DNA from: Gammaproteobacteria bacterium
GTDB taxonomy: Bacteria; Pseudomonadota; Gammaproteobacteria; BMS3Bbin11
DNA length: 6,313 nucleotides
Assembly: GCA_030597275.1 (NCBI GenBank)
Contig: JAUVSB010000088.1
Span: 1 to 6,313, forward strand
Reading direction: 5' to 3'
The position numbers and the translations under genes were made by a program. Every line of letters begins with the position of its first letter. Within the stretch, counting starts at the first letter, position 1. This document shows positions 1 through 5,930 of the stretch, piece after piece. The notes beneath the pieces were generated by a model. The model did not search any database, was not told where the DNA came from, and was given only the letters and a program-made list of their open reading frames with translations.

Positions 1-184
1 GCCAATGCTGCCAGTCACTGGATTCCAGTGACAACATTTCATAGGTTTTTTCAGGGGTAGTGCCACCAGCAAGTACTATATGAAAGCTTCCATGCTTATC
101 GATAGCGCGTTCCGCCGCTGCTAAAATACGCAGACAGGCAATTCGTGCAACTTCCTCCGGGCTTTCAAGTACCATCCAATTCAT
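1..184 (-). CDS. pgl: 6-phosphogluconolactonase, N-terminal part (runs off left edge)
   Basis: Only the first 61 codons are inside the window; the family is usually about 220-240 residues. The visible protein begins MNWMVLESPEEVARIA and contains FHIVLAGGTTPEKTYEML at residues 34-51, the glycine-rich substrate loop typical of the Pgl/DevB (NagB-like) fold, followed by a DW pair at 58-59. The enzyme hydrolyses 6-phosphoglucono-1,5-lactone to 6-phosphogluconate in the cytoplasm, the step between Zwf and Gnd, and genes for both of these lie on the same strand in this window, which supports the call. The start at 184 is preceded by AAGGAA about 5 bases upstream; a second ATG at 175 is possible but further from that site. 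The gene is divergent from the Rieske fusion gene across 137 bp. I found no convincing promoter for it in that gap. Confidence 0.9.
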   Translation of the reverse strand, partial: MNWMVLESPEEVARIACLRILAAAERAIDKHGSFHIVLAGGTTPEKTYEMLSLESSDWQHW

Positions 185-208
185 TTTATTCCTTAAAAAA
201 TTATTTAT

Positions 209-238
209 TTGACATGTTATCGTTGTCTGAAATATTAA
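209..238 (+). promoter_or_regulatory. Predicted sigma-70 type promoter for the Rieske fusion gene
   Basis: A perfect -35 hexamer TTGACA lies at 209-214, and an 18-base spacer leads to TATTAA at 233-238, which matches TATAAT at four of six positions. Transcription would begin near 245, leaving a leader of about 77 bases before the ATG at 322. The -35 also forms part of an imperfect dyad, GACA at 211-214 and TGTC at 224-227, which could bind a regulator. This is prediction from sequence only. Confidence 0.5.
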
Positions 239-311
239 CTACAAAGGCAACTAGATATAGAATCCACTATCATAAACTTTTTATCTAAATTTACATCTAT
301 TTCAATTTTCT

Positions 312-315
312 GGAG
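312..315 (+). promoter_or_regulatory. Shine-Dalgarno site of the Rieske fusion gene
   Basis: GGAG lies six bases before the ATG at 322 and supports that start. Confidence 0.7.
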
Positions 316-321
316 ATATCC

Positions 322-948
322 ATGAGTGATGCACTGAATTATCTGATTGCCGCCCGTCCTGATACGGTTTTACCTTATTTTAAAATGCTTAAAGAAGCCG
401 GCAAACACCTCGACACTCGCACACGTGACCTGATCTCGGTAATTACCAAGGTTGATGCTCAAACAGAAGGTGGCTTTCGCCAATACCTGACTCGCGCTCT
501 GCGTAACGGCGCTTCAGCCAATGAAGTACTTGATGCCTTGTTCATGGCATTGCCAACTCTGGGTTTTGCCAAGATAGTCTGGGCAGCTGAGATACTAGTG
601 GATATGGATATACCGGAGTTCCATCCAGAAAACCTGGATGCTGTACCGGAATGGCATACAATCGGGCCTGTTGATGAATTTACTTCAGGAGAAATCAGCT
701 ACCGCGAAAGTGGCGGACGTAACCTGTATATCTATCGAGATGGTGATAGCTTTCGTGTCTATGACAGTCGCTGTCCGCATCAGGTGACTGACATCCCCCA
801 CCTGGCCCTGGAAGGCACAAAGCTGACCTGTCCAAAACACCATTGGGTATTTGAAGTCACCACAGGTGAATGCACTGACGTCGGCAATCGGCCATTAAAT
901 GAATTCAAACATGAAGTTGAAAACGGAGAGCTGAAAGTTTTCTGGTAA
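322..948 (+). CDS. AhpD/CMD-like domain fused to a Rieske [2Fe-2S] ferredoxin domain
   Basis: This 208-residue soluble protein has two parts. Residues about 1-95 resemble the helical carboxymuconolactone decarboxylase/AhpD fold, with a helix around TRDLISVITKVDA followed by ALRNGASANEVLDAL and a closing helix. The redox site of AhpD-type proteins (CxxCxxxH just before the AL of that second stretch) is replaced by T48, G51 and Y55, so thiol peroxidase activity is unlikely. Residues about 110-208 form a Rieske domain: C151-P-H153, then 16 residues, then C170-P-K-H173, the standard four ligands of a [2Fe-2S] cluster of the ferredoxin type. The only other cysteine is C184. There is no signal peptide or membrane segment, so it is probably a cytoplasmic electron carrier or the ferredoxin part of an oxygenase; no partner reductase or oxygenase is visible here. 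It is transcribed opposite to its neighbours and appears monocistronic. The domain calls are firm, the function is unknown. Confidence 0.85.
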   Translation: MSDALNYLIAARPDTVLPYFKMLKEAGKHLDTRTRDLISVITKVDAQTEGGFRQYLTRALRNGASANEVLDALFMALPTLGFAKIVWAAEILVDMDIPEFHPENLDAVPEWHTIGPVDEFTSGEISYRESGGRNLYIYRDGDSFRVYDSRCPHQVTDIPHLALEGTKLTCPKHHWVFEVTTGECTDVGNRPLNEFKHEVENGELKVFW

Positions 949-959
949 TTTAAAAGCTT

Positions 960-1009
960 CGTATTAGGTTTTATGTATTAGGTGTTACGTAAAACCTAAT
1001 ACGTAAAAC
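960..1009. terminator. Iterated inverted repeats between convergent genes; possible two-way terminator
   Basis: The 76-bp gap between two convergent genes holds overlapping dyads. A perfect 14-bp pair joins 960-973 (CGTATTAGGTTTTA) with 990-1003, leaving a 16-base loop. An alternative 16-bp stem joins 968-983 with 994-1009, with one G-U pair (974/1003) in the plus-strand RNA and a 10-base loop. Both use the same right arm region, so they exclude each other. The word GTATTAGGT occurs twice (961, 975) and ACGTAAAA twice (987, 1001). Neither strand shows a long T-run directly after the stem (only TTTT within about 10 bases on the minus strand), so intrinsic termination is plausible but not certain. 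Confidence 0.5.
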
Positions 1010-1024
1010 ATAAAACGTATCCGT

Positions 1025-1588
1025 TTAAAGCCGTATATCGCCGCTGCGCATCTTTTTCGCGGCCAGTCCCAGCATAATCATGCCCCAGCCATTGAAAATC
1101 AGTTCAATGGCCACAAACATGCCGATCACCCACATACCGGATACTGGCCAGCTGTTTAAAATCATAATACCCAACACTATAGAAGCAATACCACTTATCA
1201 GGGTCCAGACCCATCCAGGCACGCCTTTAATCTTAAACGCTACAATCAGGCGCATGATTCCAATCGCAATTAGAGACCAGGCAATAAACAAGGTCAACGT
1301 CGCCGCCGCTAGCATCGTATTTTTTATCATGAAAAAACCCACTGCAATATATAGCAGTGCGATGAGTAGTTTGCTGACTAGCGACCAGCCTTTATGCCGG
1401 AACGCATCCATCAACTGGAATCCGCCACCGATTAAAATCAAATACCCGAAAAATTTAACGGTAACTGCCGTCAGGGCAAATGTAGCACCTATCCCTACTG
1501 TTCCGAGAATAACCATAATGATACCAATGAAGAGAAACCAGCCCCATCTCCTACTGATTTCATTCATTGCTTCTACGTCAAGACCCAT
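1025..1588 (-). CDS. HdeD/DUF308-family six-helix inner membrane protein
   Basis: The 187-residue protein is almost entirely hydrophobic, with six predicted membrane helices near residues 16-34, 40-62, 68-88, 92-118, 125-145 and 150-175, separated by short charged turns such as DAFRHKG and FKIKGVPG. This length, spacing and internal three-plus-three helix arrangement match the HdeD (DUF308) family; E. coli HdeD is tied to acid resistance at high cell density, but the role of most family members is unknown. An in-frame TTG at 1630 would add 14 residues, yet GGAG lies eight bases before the ATG at 1588 (MGLDVEAMNE), which I prefer. It follows zwf by 71 bases on the same strand with no clear terminator between, so it may be read from the gnd-zwf transcript, although co-transcription does not prove a pentose phosphate role. 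Confidence 0.75.
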   Translation of the reverse strand: MGLDVEAMNEISRRWGWFLFIGIIMVILGTVGIGATFALTAVTVKFFGYLILIGGGFQLMDAFRHKGWSLVSKLLIALLYIAVGFFMIKNTMLAAATLTLFIAWSLIAIGIMRLIVAFKIKGVPGWVWTLISGIASIVLGIMILNSWPVSGMWVIGMFVAIELIFNGWGMIMLGLAAKKMRSGDIRL

Positions 1589-1659
1589 ACTCTTATCTCC
1601 CACCTCATGTTGATCTACTATGTACCGCAATCGGCATCATAAAATAATTTTTTTGGTCA

Positions 1660-3162
1660 TTATGCCACCGGATCAAGACTATGTCGCCACCGTGTCTGTG
1701 CCTTATCAAAGATCACCCTGCTCTCAGGTGGGCCCCAGCTGCCTGCCGGATAAGTTAATAATGGGCTCTTATCTTTCGACCATGCATCAATCACCGGATC
1801 TACAATTTTCCATGCATATTCCACTTCATCATTACGGAGAAAAAGAGAACGATCTCCCTGCATAACATCCAGCAACAGATCTTCATAGGCATCAACTTTT
1901 ATCTCTCCTTCATCCAGCAAGGAAGCATTAAGACTGGTCTGCCGCATTTGCATTTCAAAACCAGGCTCCTTAACCGTCACTTCCATACGCAGGCAGTTAC
2001 AGGGTTGAATACCCAGCAGCAACCAGTTCTGTTTCATCTCTAATTTGCTGACATCTCGAAACAGTTGTTGTGGAGGATGACGAAAACAGATGGAAATCAT
2101 CGATTGGCGCTTTGCCATACGCTTGCCTGTACGCAGATAGAAAGGTACCCCCCTCCATCGCCAGTTATCGATATAAAGCTTCAGTGCGGCATACGTTTCC
2201 GTGTTACTGTCAGCAGGGACATCCTTTTCATCAAGGTATCCTCTAACTTTTTCATTATTTACTTCACCGGCTGCATACTGTGCACGGAATGCCCGTGTAG
2301 ATAAATCCTCTTCGGTAATTGGCCGTATAGATTTCAGAACCTTGACCTTTTCGTCACGCAGATCTTCTGCATCCATCGAGGCGGGAGGTTCCATCGCAAC
2401 CAGTGACAGGAGTTGAAGCAAATGGCTCTGAATCATGTCACGCATGGCCCCGCTGCTATCGTAATAAGCGGCACGTGTGCCAACCCCTGCTGTTTCTGAA
2501 TGTGTAATCTGAACATGGTCTATATAGTTACGATTCCACAGTGGCTCCAGCATAGTATTGGCAAAACGGAACACATTGATATTTTGCACCGTCCCCTTGC
2601 CCAGGTAATGATCAATACGGAATATCTGCTGTTCCTGCAGATGATGGCTGATGAGCTGCTGAAGAATACACGCACTACTCAAGTCATAACCAAAAGGCTT
2701 TTCGATAACAACTCGACGCCAGCCTGAATTTTCATCTAGCAGGCCATTGTCACCAAGCCCATCAATTACCAGACCAAACTCTGCTGGCCTGATCGCCATA
2801 TAGAAGGCCATATTGCCAGGTAATTCACCAGATGAAATAGATGACTCCAGATATTGTTTTAATGATGACCAGATATCAGAATAACTGTAATCAACTTTGT
2901 AATAATCCAGTCGTTCCGAAAATCGTTGAAAGGCATCATTATCAAAACGTTCACCTGTACTGGCTTCGACCCAGCTTCGCACTTCCGTTATACATTTTGC
3001 TTTATCCCAATCGCGTCGACCGGTAGCAAGGATCTTTGTCTCAGGGTGAAGCTGTCCCGCTTTATCCAGTGAATACAGTGCCGGCATCAATTTAATCCTG
3101 GACAAATTGCCAGTGGCACCAAAGATAACCAGTGTTGCTTTCTCTATTTCCCCTGTGCTCAT
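1660..3162 (-). CDS. zwf: Glucose-6-phosphate 1-dehydrogenase
   Basis: This 500-residue protein has normal family length. It oxidises glucose 6-phosphate to 6-phosphogluconolactone with NAD(P)+, the entry step of the oxidative pentose phosphate and Entner-Doudoroff routes. Residues 15-30 (GATGNLSRIKLMPALY) form the nucleotide-binding loop, 153-158 is IEKPFG, 182-189 is RIDHYLGK with the catalytic D184/H185 pair and phosphate-binding K189, H247 is the expected catalytic base, and 341-349 is FYLRTGKRM. Two positions are odd: the residue after DHYLGK is G190 (normally E, Q or K), and the residue before H247 is S246 (normally N in QNH). Both differ from the usual codon by one A-to-G change. The start ATG lies three bases after the gnd stop, with GAGG eight bases before it inside the gnd end, indicating translational coupling in a gnd-zwf operon. 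Confidence 0.97.
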   Translation of the reverse strand: MSTGEIEKATLVIFGATGNLSRIKLMPALYSLDKAGQLHPETKILATGRRDWDKAKCITEVRSWVEASTGERFDNDAFQRFSERLDYYKVDYSYSDIWSSLKQYLESSISSGELPGNMAFYMAIRPAEFGLVIDGLGDNGLLDENSGWRRVVIEKPFGYDLSSACILQQLISHHLQEQQIFRIDHYLGKGTVQNINVFRFANTMLEPLWNRNYIDHVQITHSETAGVGTRAAYYDSSGAMRDMIQSHLLQLLSLVAMEPPASMDAEDLRDEKVKVLKSIRPITEEDLSTRAFRAQYAAGEVNNEKVRGYLDEKDVPADSNTETYAALKLYIDNWRWRGVPFYLRTGKRMAKRQSMISICFRHPPQQLFRDVSKLEMKQNWLLLGIQPCNCLRMEVTVKEPGFEMQMRQTSLNASLLDEGEIKVDAYEDLLLDVMQGDRSLFLRNDEVEYAWKIVDPVIDAWSKDKSPLLTYPAGSWGPPESRVIFDKAQTRWRHSLDPVA

Positions 3163-3165
3163 CTG

Positions 3166-4614
3166 TCAGACCTCATATCTACCGGATGACACATCACCAC
3201 CTTCACCTGTCCAGTCAGTATGAAAGAACTCCCCGCGTGGACGATCAATACGTTCATAGGTATGGGCACCGAAATAATCCCGTTGTGCCTGCAGCAGGTT
3301 TGCCGGTAAGCGCCCACGGCGATAGCCGTCGAAAAAGGCCAGCGCAGACGACATGGCAGGCAGGGGAATGGATAGTTTAATACCTAATGTCACGGCCTCT
3401 CTCCAGCCCGCCTCAGAGACTTTAATCTCACCAATAAAGAACTTGTCGAGCAACAGGTTATCCAGTGCCGTGTTTTCATCATAGGCCTGCCGGATATTGC
3501 CAAGGAAACGGCTGCGTATAATGCACCCGCCCCGCCACATCAAAGCAATATCACCAAAATTCAGTGGCCAGTCATACTCGGTTGCCGCATCACGCATGAG
3601 CATATAACCCTGGGCATAGGAAATAATTTTGGATGCGTACAGGGCATCATGAATAGAACCAAGAATAGACTTTCTGTCTCCTTCAAAAATAGCATGCGAA
3701 CTCGACAGCAGCTTATCAGCAAGTAGCCGCTCATCCTTGATCGCAGACAGACAGCGAGCGAATACTGCTTCACCGATCAAGGTTAAGGGGATACCAAGTT
3801 CGAGTGCGCTGATTGCTGTCCATTTTCCAGTCCCCTTCTGTCCTGCCGCATCAAGGATAGTATCGATAATGGCTGCACCTTGCTCATCACGGAGGGCGAG
3901 AATATTCGCAGTAATTTCTATCAGGTATGAATCCAGTACTCCTTTATTCCACTCCGCAAACGTTTCCTGAATCTCATCAACACTCATATCCAGCCCGGCA
4001 CGCATCAGGTGATAGGCCTCGGCAATCAGCTGCATGTCACCATACTCGATACCATTATGAACCATCTTCACATAATGACCTGCACCACCTGGCCCGATCC
4101 ATTGACAACAGGGTTCATCATCGACTTTTGCCGAAATAGACTGCAATATCTCCTTTACCATTGGCCAGGCACCAATGTCTCCACCCGGCATAATTGAAGG
4201 ACCATGGCGGGCACCTTCTTCACCGCCAGAAATACCCGTACCGATGAAATAGTAGCCTTTGCCTGACAGGTCCTGATAACGGCGGTTGCTATCTGTAAAT
4301 CGTGAATTACCTCCATCGATGATGATATCGCCTTTATCCAGTAACGGCAGCAGCCTGGCAATCAACTCATCAACCGGTTTGCCGGCGCGAATCATCATTA
4401 TGATTTTTCGTGGAGTTTTTAGTGACGAAACAAAAGTATCAAGAGAATCAAAACCAGCAATATTTGTAGAGTTAGCCGGCCCTTGCAGAAAATCTGCAAT
4501 TTTACTGCTAGTACGATTGTGAACCGACACCTTAAAACCGTGATCATTCATGTTCAGGGCAAGATTCTGCCCCATTACGGCCAGGCCGATTAATCCAATA
4601 TCTGCTTCAGTCAT
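3166..4614 (-). CDS. gnd: 6-phosphogluconate dehydrogenase, decarboxylating
   Basis: The 482-residue protein matches the long form of the family (E. coli Gnd is 468). It converts 6-phosphogluconate to ribulose 5-phosphate and CO2 while reducing NADP+. The Rossmann fingerprint GLAVMGQNLALNM is at residues 10-22 and HNRT at 32-35 suggests NADP+ preference. DGGNS is at 100-104, SGGEEGA at 129-135, catalytic K183 in HYVKMVHNGIEYGD with E190 as the general acid, the signature DAAGQKGTGKW at 255-265, and RDYFGAHTYERID near the C-terminus with R445 and H451 reaching into the partner subunit's active site. The tail ends in a glycine/serine stretch after FFHTDW. A TTG at 4635 would extend the frame by seven residues, but AAAGGAG lies inside that extension, five bases before the ATG at 4614, so 4614 is the start. 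It is the first gene of the gnd-zwf unit. Confidence 0.97.
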   Translation of the reverse strand: MTEADIGLIGLAVMGQNLALNMNDHGFKVSVHNRTSSKIADFLQGPANSTNIAGFDSLDTFVSSLKTPRKIIMMIRAGKPVDELIARLLPLLDKGDIIIDGGNSRFTDSNRRYQDLSGKGYYFIGTGISGGEEGARHGPSIMPGGDIGAWPMVKEILQSISAKVDDEPCCQWIGPGGAGHYVKMVHNGIEYGDMQLIAEAYHLMRAGLDMSVDEIQETFAEWNKGVLDSYLIEITANILALRDEQGAAIIDTILDAAGQKGTGKWTAISALELGIPLTLIGEAVFARCLSAIKDERLLADKLLSSSHAIFEGDRKSILGSIHDALYASKIISYAQGYMLMRDAATEYDWPLNFGDIALMWRGGCIIRSRFLGNIRQAYDENTALDNLLLDKFFIGEIKVSEAGWREAVTLGIKLSIPLPAMSSALAFFDGYRRGRLPANLLQAQRDYFGAHTYERIDRPRGEFFHTDWTGEGGDVSSGRYEV

Positions 4615-4619
4615 GCATA

Positions 4620-4624
4620 CTCCT
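4620..4624 (-). promoter_or_regulatory. Shine-Dalgarno site deciding the gnd start
   Basis: The minus strand carries AAAGGAG just upstream of ATG 4614, at about 4620-4626, with a five-base spacer. It lies downstream of the alternative TTG at 4635 and so rules that start out in practice. Confidence 0.75.
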
Positions 4625-4679
4625 TTAAATTTCAAAGTCTTACATCAGGCCTTTCAATTGCCCAAATTTTTCTAAAAAC

Positions 4680-4693
4680 TTGATTAAAATCAT
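4680..4693. promoter_or_regulatory. Predicted FNR/Anr-type binding site
   Basis: TTGAT-TAAA-ATCAT matches the FNR/Anr consensus TTGAT-N4-ATCAA at nine of ten defined positions. It lies in the 164-bp gap between the divergent gnd and the secreted propeller gene. Its centre (4686.5) is about 40 bases before the start point predicted from the extended -10 at 4712-4720, the class II activator geometry, so it more likely serves the rightward gene. At the equivalent leftward distance no -10-like hexamer is seen. Oxygen control is therefore inferred, not shown. Confidence 0.45.
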
Positions 4694-4711
4694 AGCGCAA
4701 GGGATTGAATG

Positions 4712-4720
4712 TGTTAGATT
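4712..4720 (+). promoter_or_regulatory. Predicted extended -10 element for the propeller gene
   Basis: TGTTAGATT reads as an extended -10 (TGn followed by TAGATT, four of six matches to TATAAT). There is no good -35 at the usual distance, as expected if an activator bound at 4680-4693 replaces it. The start point would be near 4727, giving a leader of about 52 bases. Confidence 0.35.
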
Positions 4721-4778
4721 ATCCTACAACAGACATAATCAAAACATATTCCAGACAAATAAAACGATGGATACCAAG

Positions 4779-5744
4779 ATGAAATATAGATACACACGCT
4801 TCCTGTTTCTCATCACTCTCATTTCCGCTGGCGCAAGCTGGGCCACACCGCCCCAACTCGGAGAATGGGATTTACTCTTCACCAATGATGATGGTCGCGC
4901 TGTTGCCCTTGATGTCTATCGTGAAACTCCCGTTATTCTTGACAAAGAAGGCCATATTTTCTTCCTAAATATGGAAATTGGTAAAGAATCGACGGGTGAC
5001 TGGTTTGGTGAAGTCTACGAAAACTGGCAGCAGGTTTCCGGTGGCGGCAAGGCCATGGACATCAGCATCGATGGTGATGGTGTGCCATGGGTAGTTGGCA
5101 TCAACAGTAATAAGATCTTTCACCTTGACAGCAACTTTGCCAGCCCGAACAGCGGCTGGCTGGAGTACCCCGGCAATGGTAAAGCAAGACGCATCTCGGT
5201 TTCAAAGGCCAATGGCTCGCCTTATATGATTGGTGCCCGCAGTGGCCAGGTTTATGGTGGTGATGGCATTGCCTGGAAGGGTCTTCCTGTAAAATTACTG
5301 GACAGTAATGGCAATGAAATTCCTGATATATTTAATGCTCTGGATCTGTTCGCAGAATCCTACAATGCAGGCAGCAGTGAAAAGCCTGACTGGTATGATC
5401 TTGTTTTTATTATCAATCACGACAAAAAGATTTTCCTTTATTTACCTGAAAAGAAGGCTTGGCAGGAACTACCCGGCAATGCCCGCGCATCAGCCCTGGT
5501 CGCCTCAGGTAAGCTTGTATATATCATTGCTGAAGATGGCAAGTACTATGGCCTTGATCTTGCTAACGACAAAGAATGGGCACCGGCAGGACCGGGATCA
5601 GGCAAAGGCCTTGCCTTCAGTCAGGTAAACACGTTCCAACCATTTCTTAGTCAGGGTGGTAAGAAAATCCCTTCTTCTAGCCATCGCCACGTATGGACTA
5701 TAAATGAAAAAGGCCAGGTATTACGCGCTTTTGTCGCCCACTAG
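4779..5744 (+). CDS. Secreted tectonin-repeat-like beta-propeller protein
   Basis: The 321-residue protein starts with a clear Sec signal peptide: basic MKYRYTR, a hydrophobic core to about residue 19, and a likely cut after S-W-A22. The mature part is cysteine-free and built of repeats of roughly 40-55 residues, each opening with tryptophan and a small G/P motif and then a strand pair around a DG or NG turn: WQQVSGGGKAMDISIDGDG at 83, WLEYPGNGKARRISVSKANG at 127, WKGLP at 166, WQELPGNARASALVASGK at 228, and WAPAGPGSGKGLAF at 267. This pattern is that of tectonin-type (TECPR-like) propeller repeats, often carbohydrate or surface binding; the ligand here is unknown. The start is uncertain: ATG 4767 would add MDTK, and a TTG at 4680 would read through the predicted promoter and push the signal peptide inward. 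ATG 4779 has a weak GGAT site at 4769-4772. It is divergent from gnd. Confidence 0.75.
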   Translation: MKYRYTRFLFLITLISAGASWATPPQLGEWDLLFTNDDGRAVALDVYRETPVILDKEGHIFFLNMEIGKESTGDWFGEVYENWQQVSGGGKAMDISIDGDGVPWVVGINSNKIFHLDSNFASPNSGWLEYPGNGKARRISVSKANGSPYMIGARSGQVYGGDGIAWKGLPVKLLDSNGNEIPDIFNALDLFAESYNAGSSEKPDWYDLVFIINHDKKIFLYLPEKKAWQELPGNARASALVASGKLVYIIAEDGKYYGLDLANDKEWAPAGPGSGKGLAFSQVNTFQPFLSQGGKKIPSSSHRHVWTINEKGQVLRAFVAH

Positions 5745-5930
5745 TCTCGCCACAGACATCTCTGCTAGCAAAACCCTTTAAACAGAGTAGGCGGTCTTGT
5801 GACCTAGGAAACACCTGCGGTTGATCGCAATCTGCCATCCATACCGGAATGAACTGAGGCCTCCTAAACAGGAAGATTTTTAATCCTGTGCTACCCTTAA
5901 TAAGAAGTTGGTAAACATCAGAGACATTAC
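5745..5930. other. Intergenic gap, no recognised element
   Basis: This 186-bp gap separates two rightward genes. It contains only small dyads: GGTC/GACC around TTGT at 5793-5804, the palindrome GAGGCCTC at 5856-5863, and ACAGGA/TCCTGT at 5868-5889 with a ten-base loop. None is followed by a T-run, so no standard terminator is supported, and no riboswitch consensus or clear promoter could be matched. Confidence 0.4.

Noticed and set aside
225..250. Possible HexR-like operator (minus-strand TGTAGTTAATATTTC) before pgl
   Set aside because: Only one half matches the known TGTAATTAAATTACA-type consensus; the second half is absent, so I do not call it.
1080..1613. Long open frame on the plus strand opposite the HdeD-like gene
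   Set aside because: It mirrors the codons of a clear membrane protein gene, has no ribosome site and its product has no coherent domain pattern.
1589..1659. Separate promoter for the HdeD-like gene (minus-strand TATGAT at 1636-1641)
   Set aside because: A -10-like hexamer is present but no acceptable -35 lies at 16-18 bases.
5308..5628. Open frame of 106 codons inside the propeller gene, same strand, other frame
   Set aside because: The main frame shows regular repeats through this stretch; the alternative frame has no recognisable pattern.
5761..5830. Riboswitch such as c-di-GMP-I in the 186-bp gap, suggested by scattered GCAAAA, AGGCGG and GACCTA words
   Set aside because: The order and spacing do not fit the consensus, and the needed paired helices could not be built.
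5868..5889. ACAGGA/TCCTGT hairpin as a terminator after the propeller gene
   Set aside because: The stem is only six base pairs and no T-run follows it; the T-run lies in the loop.
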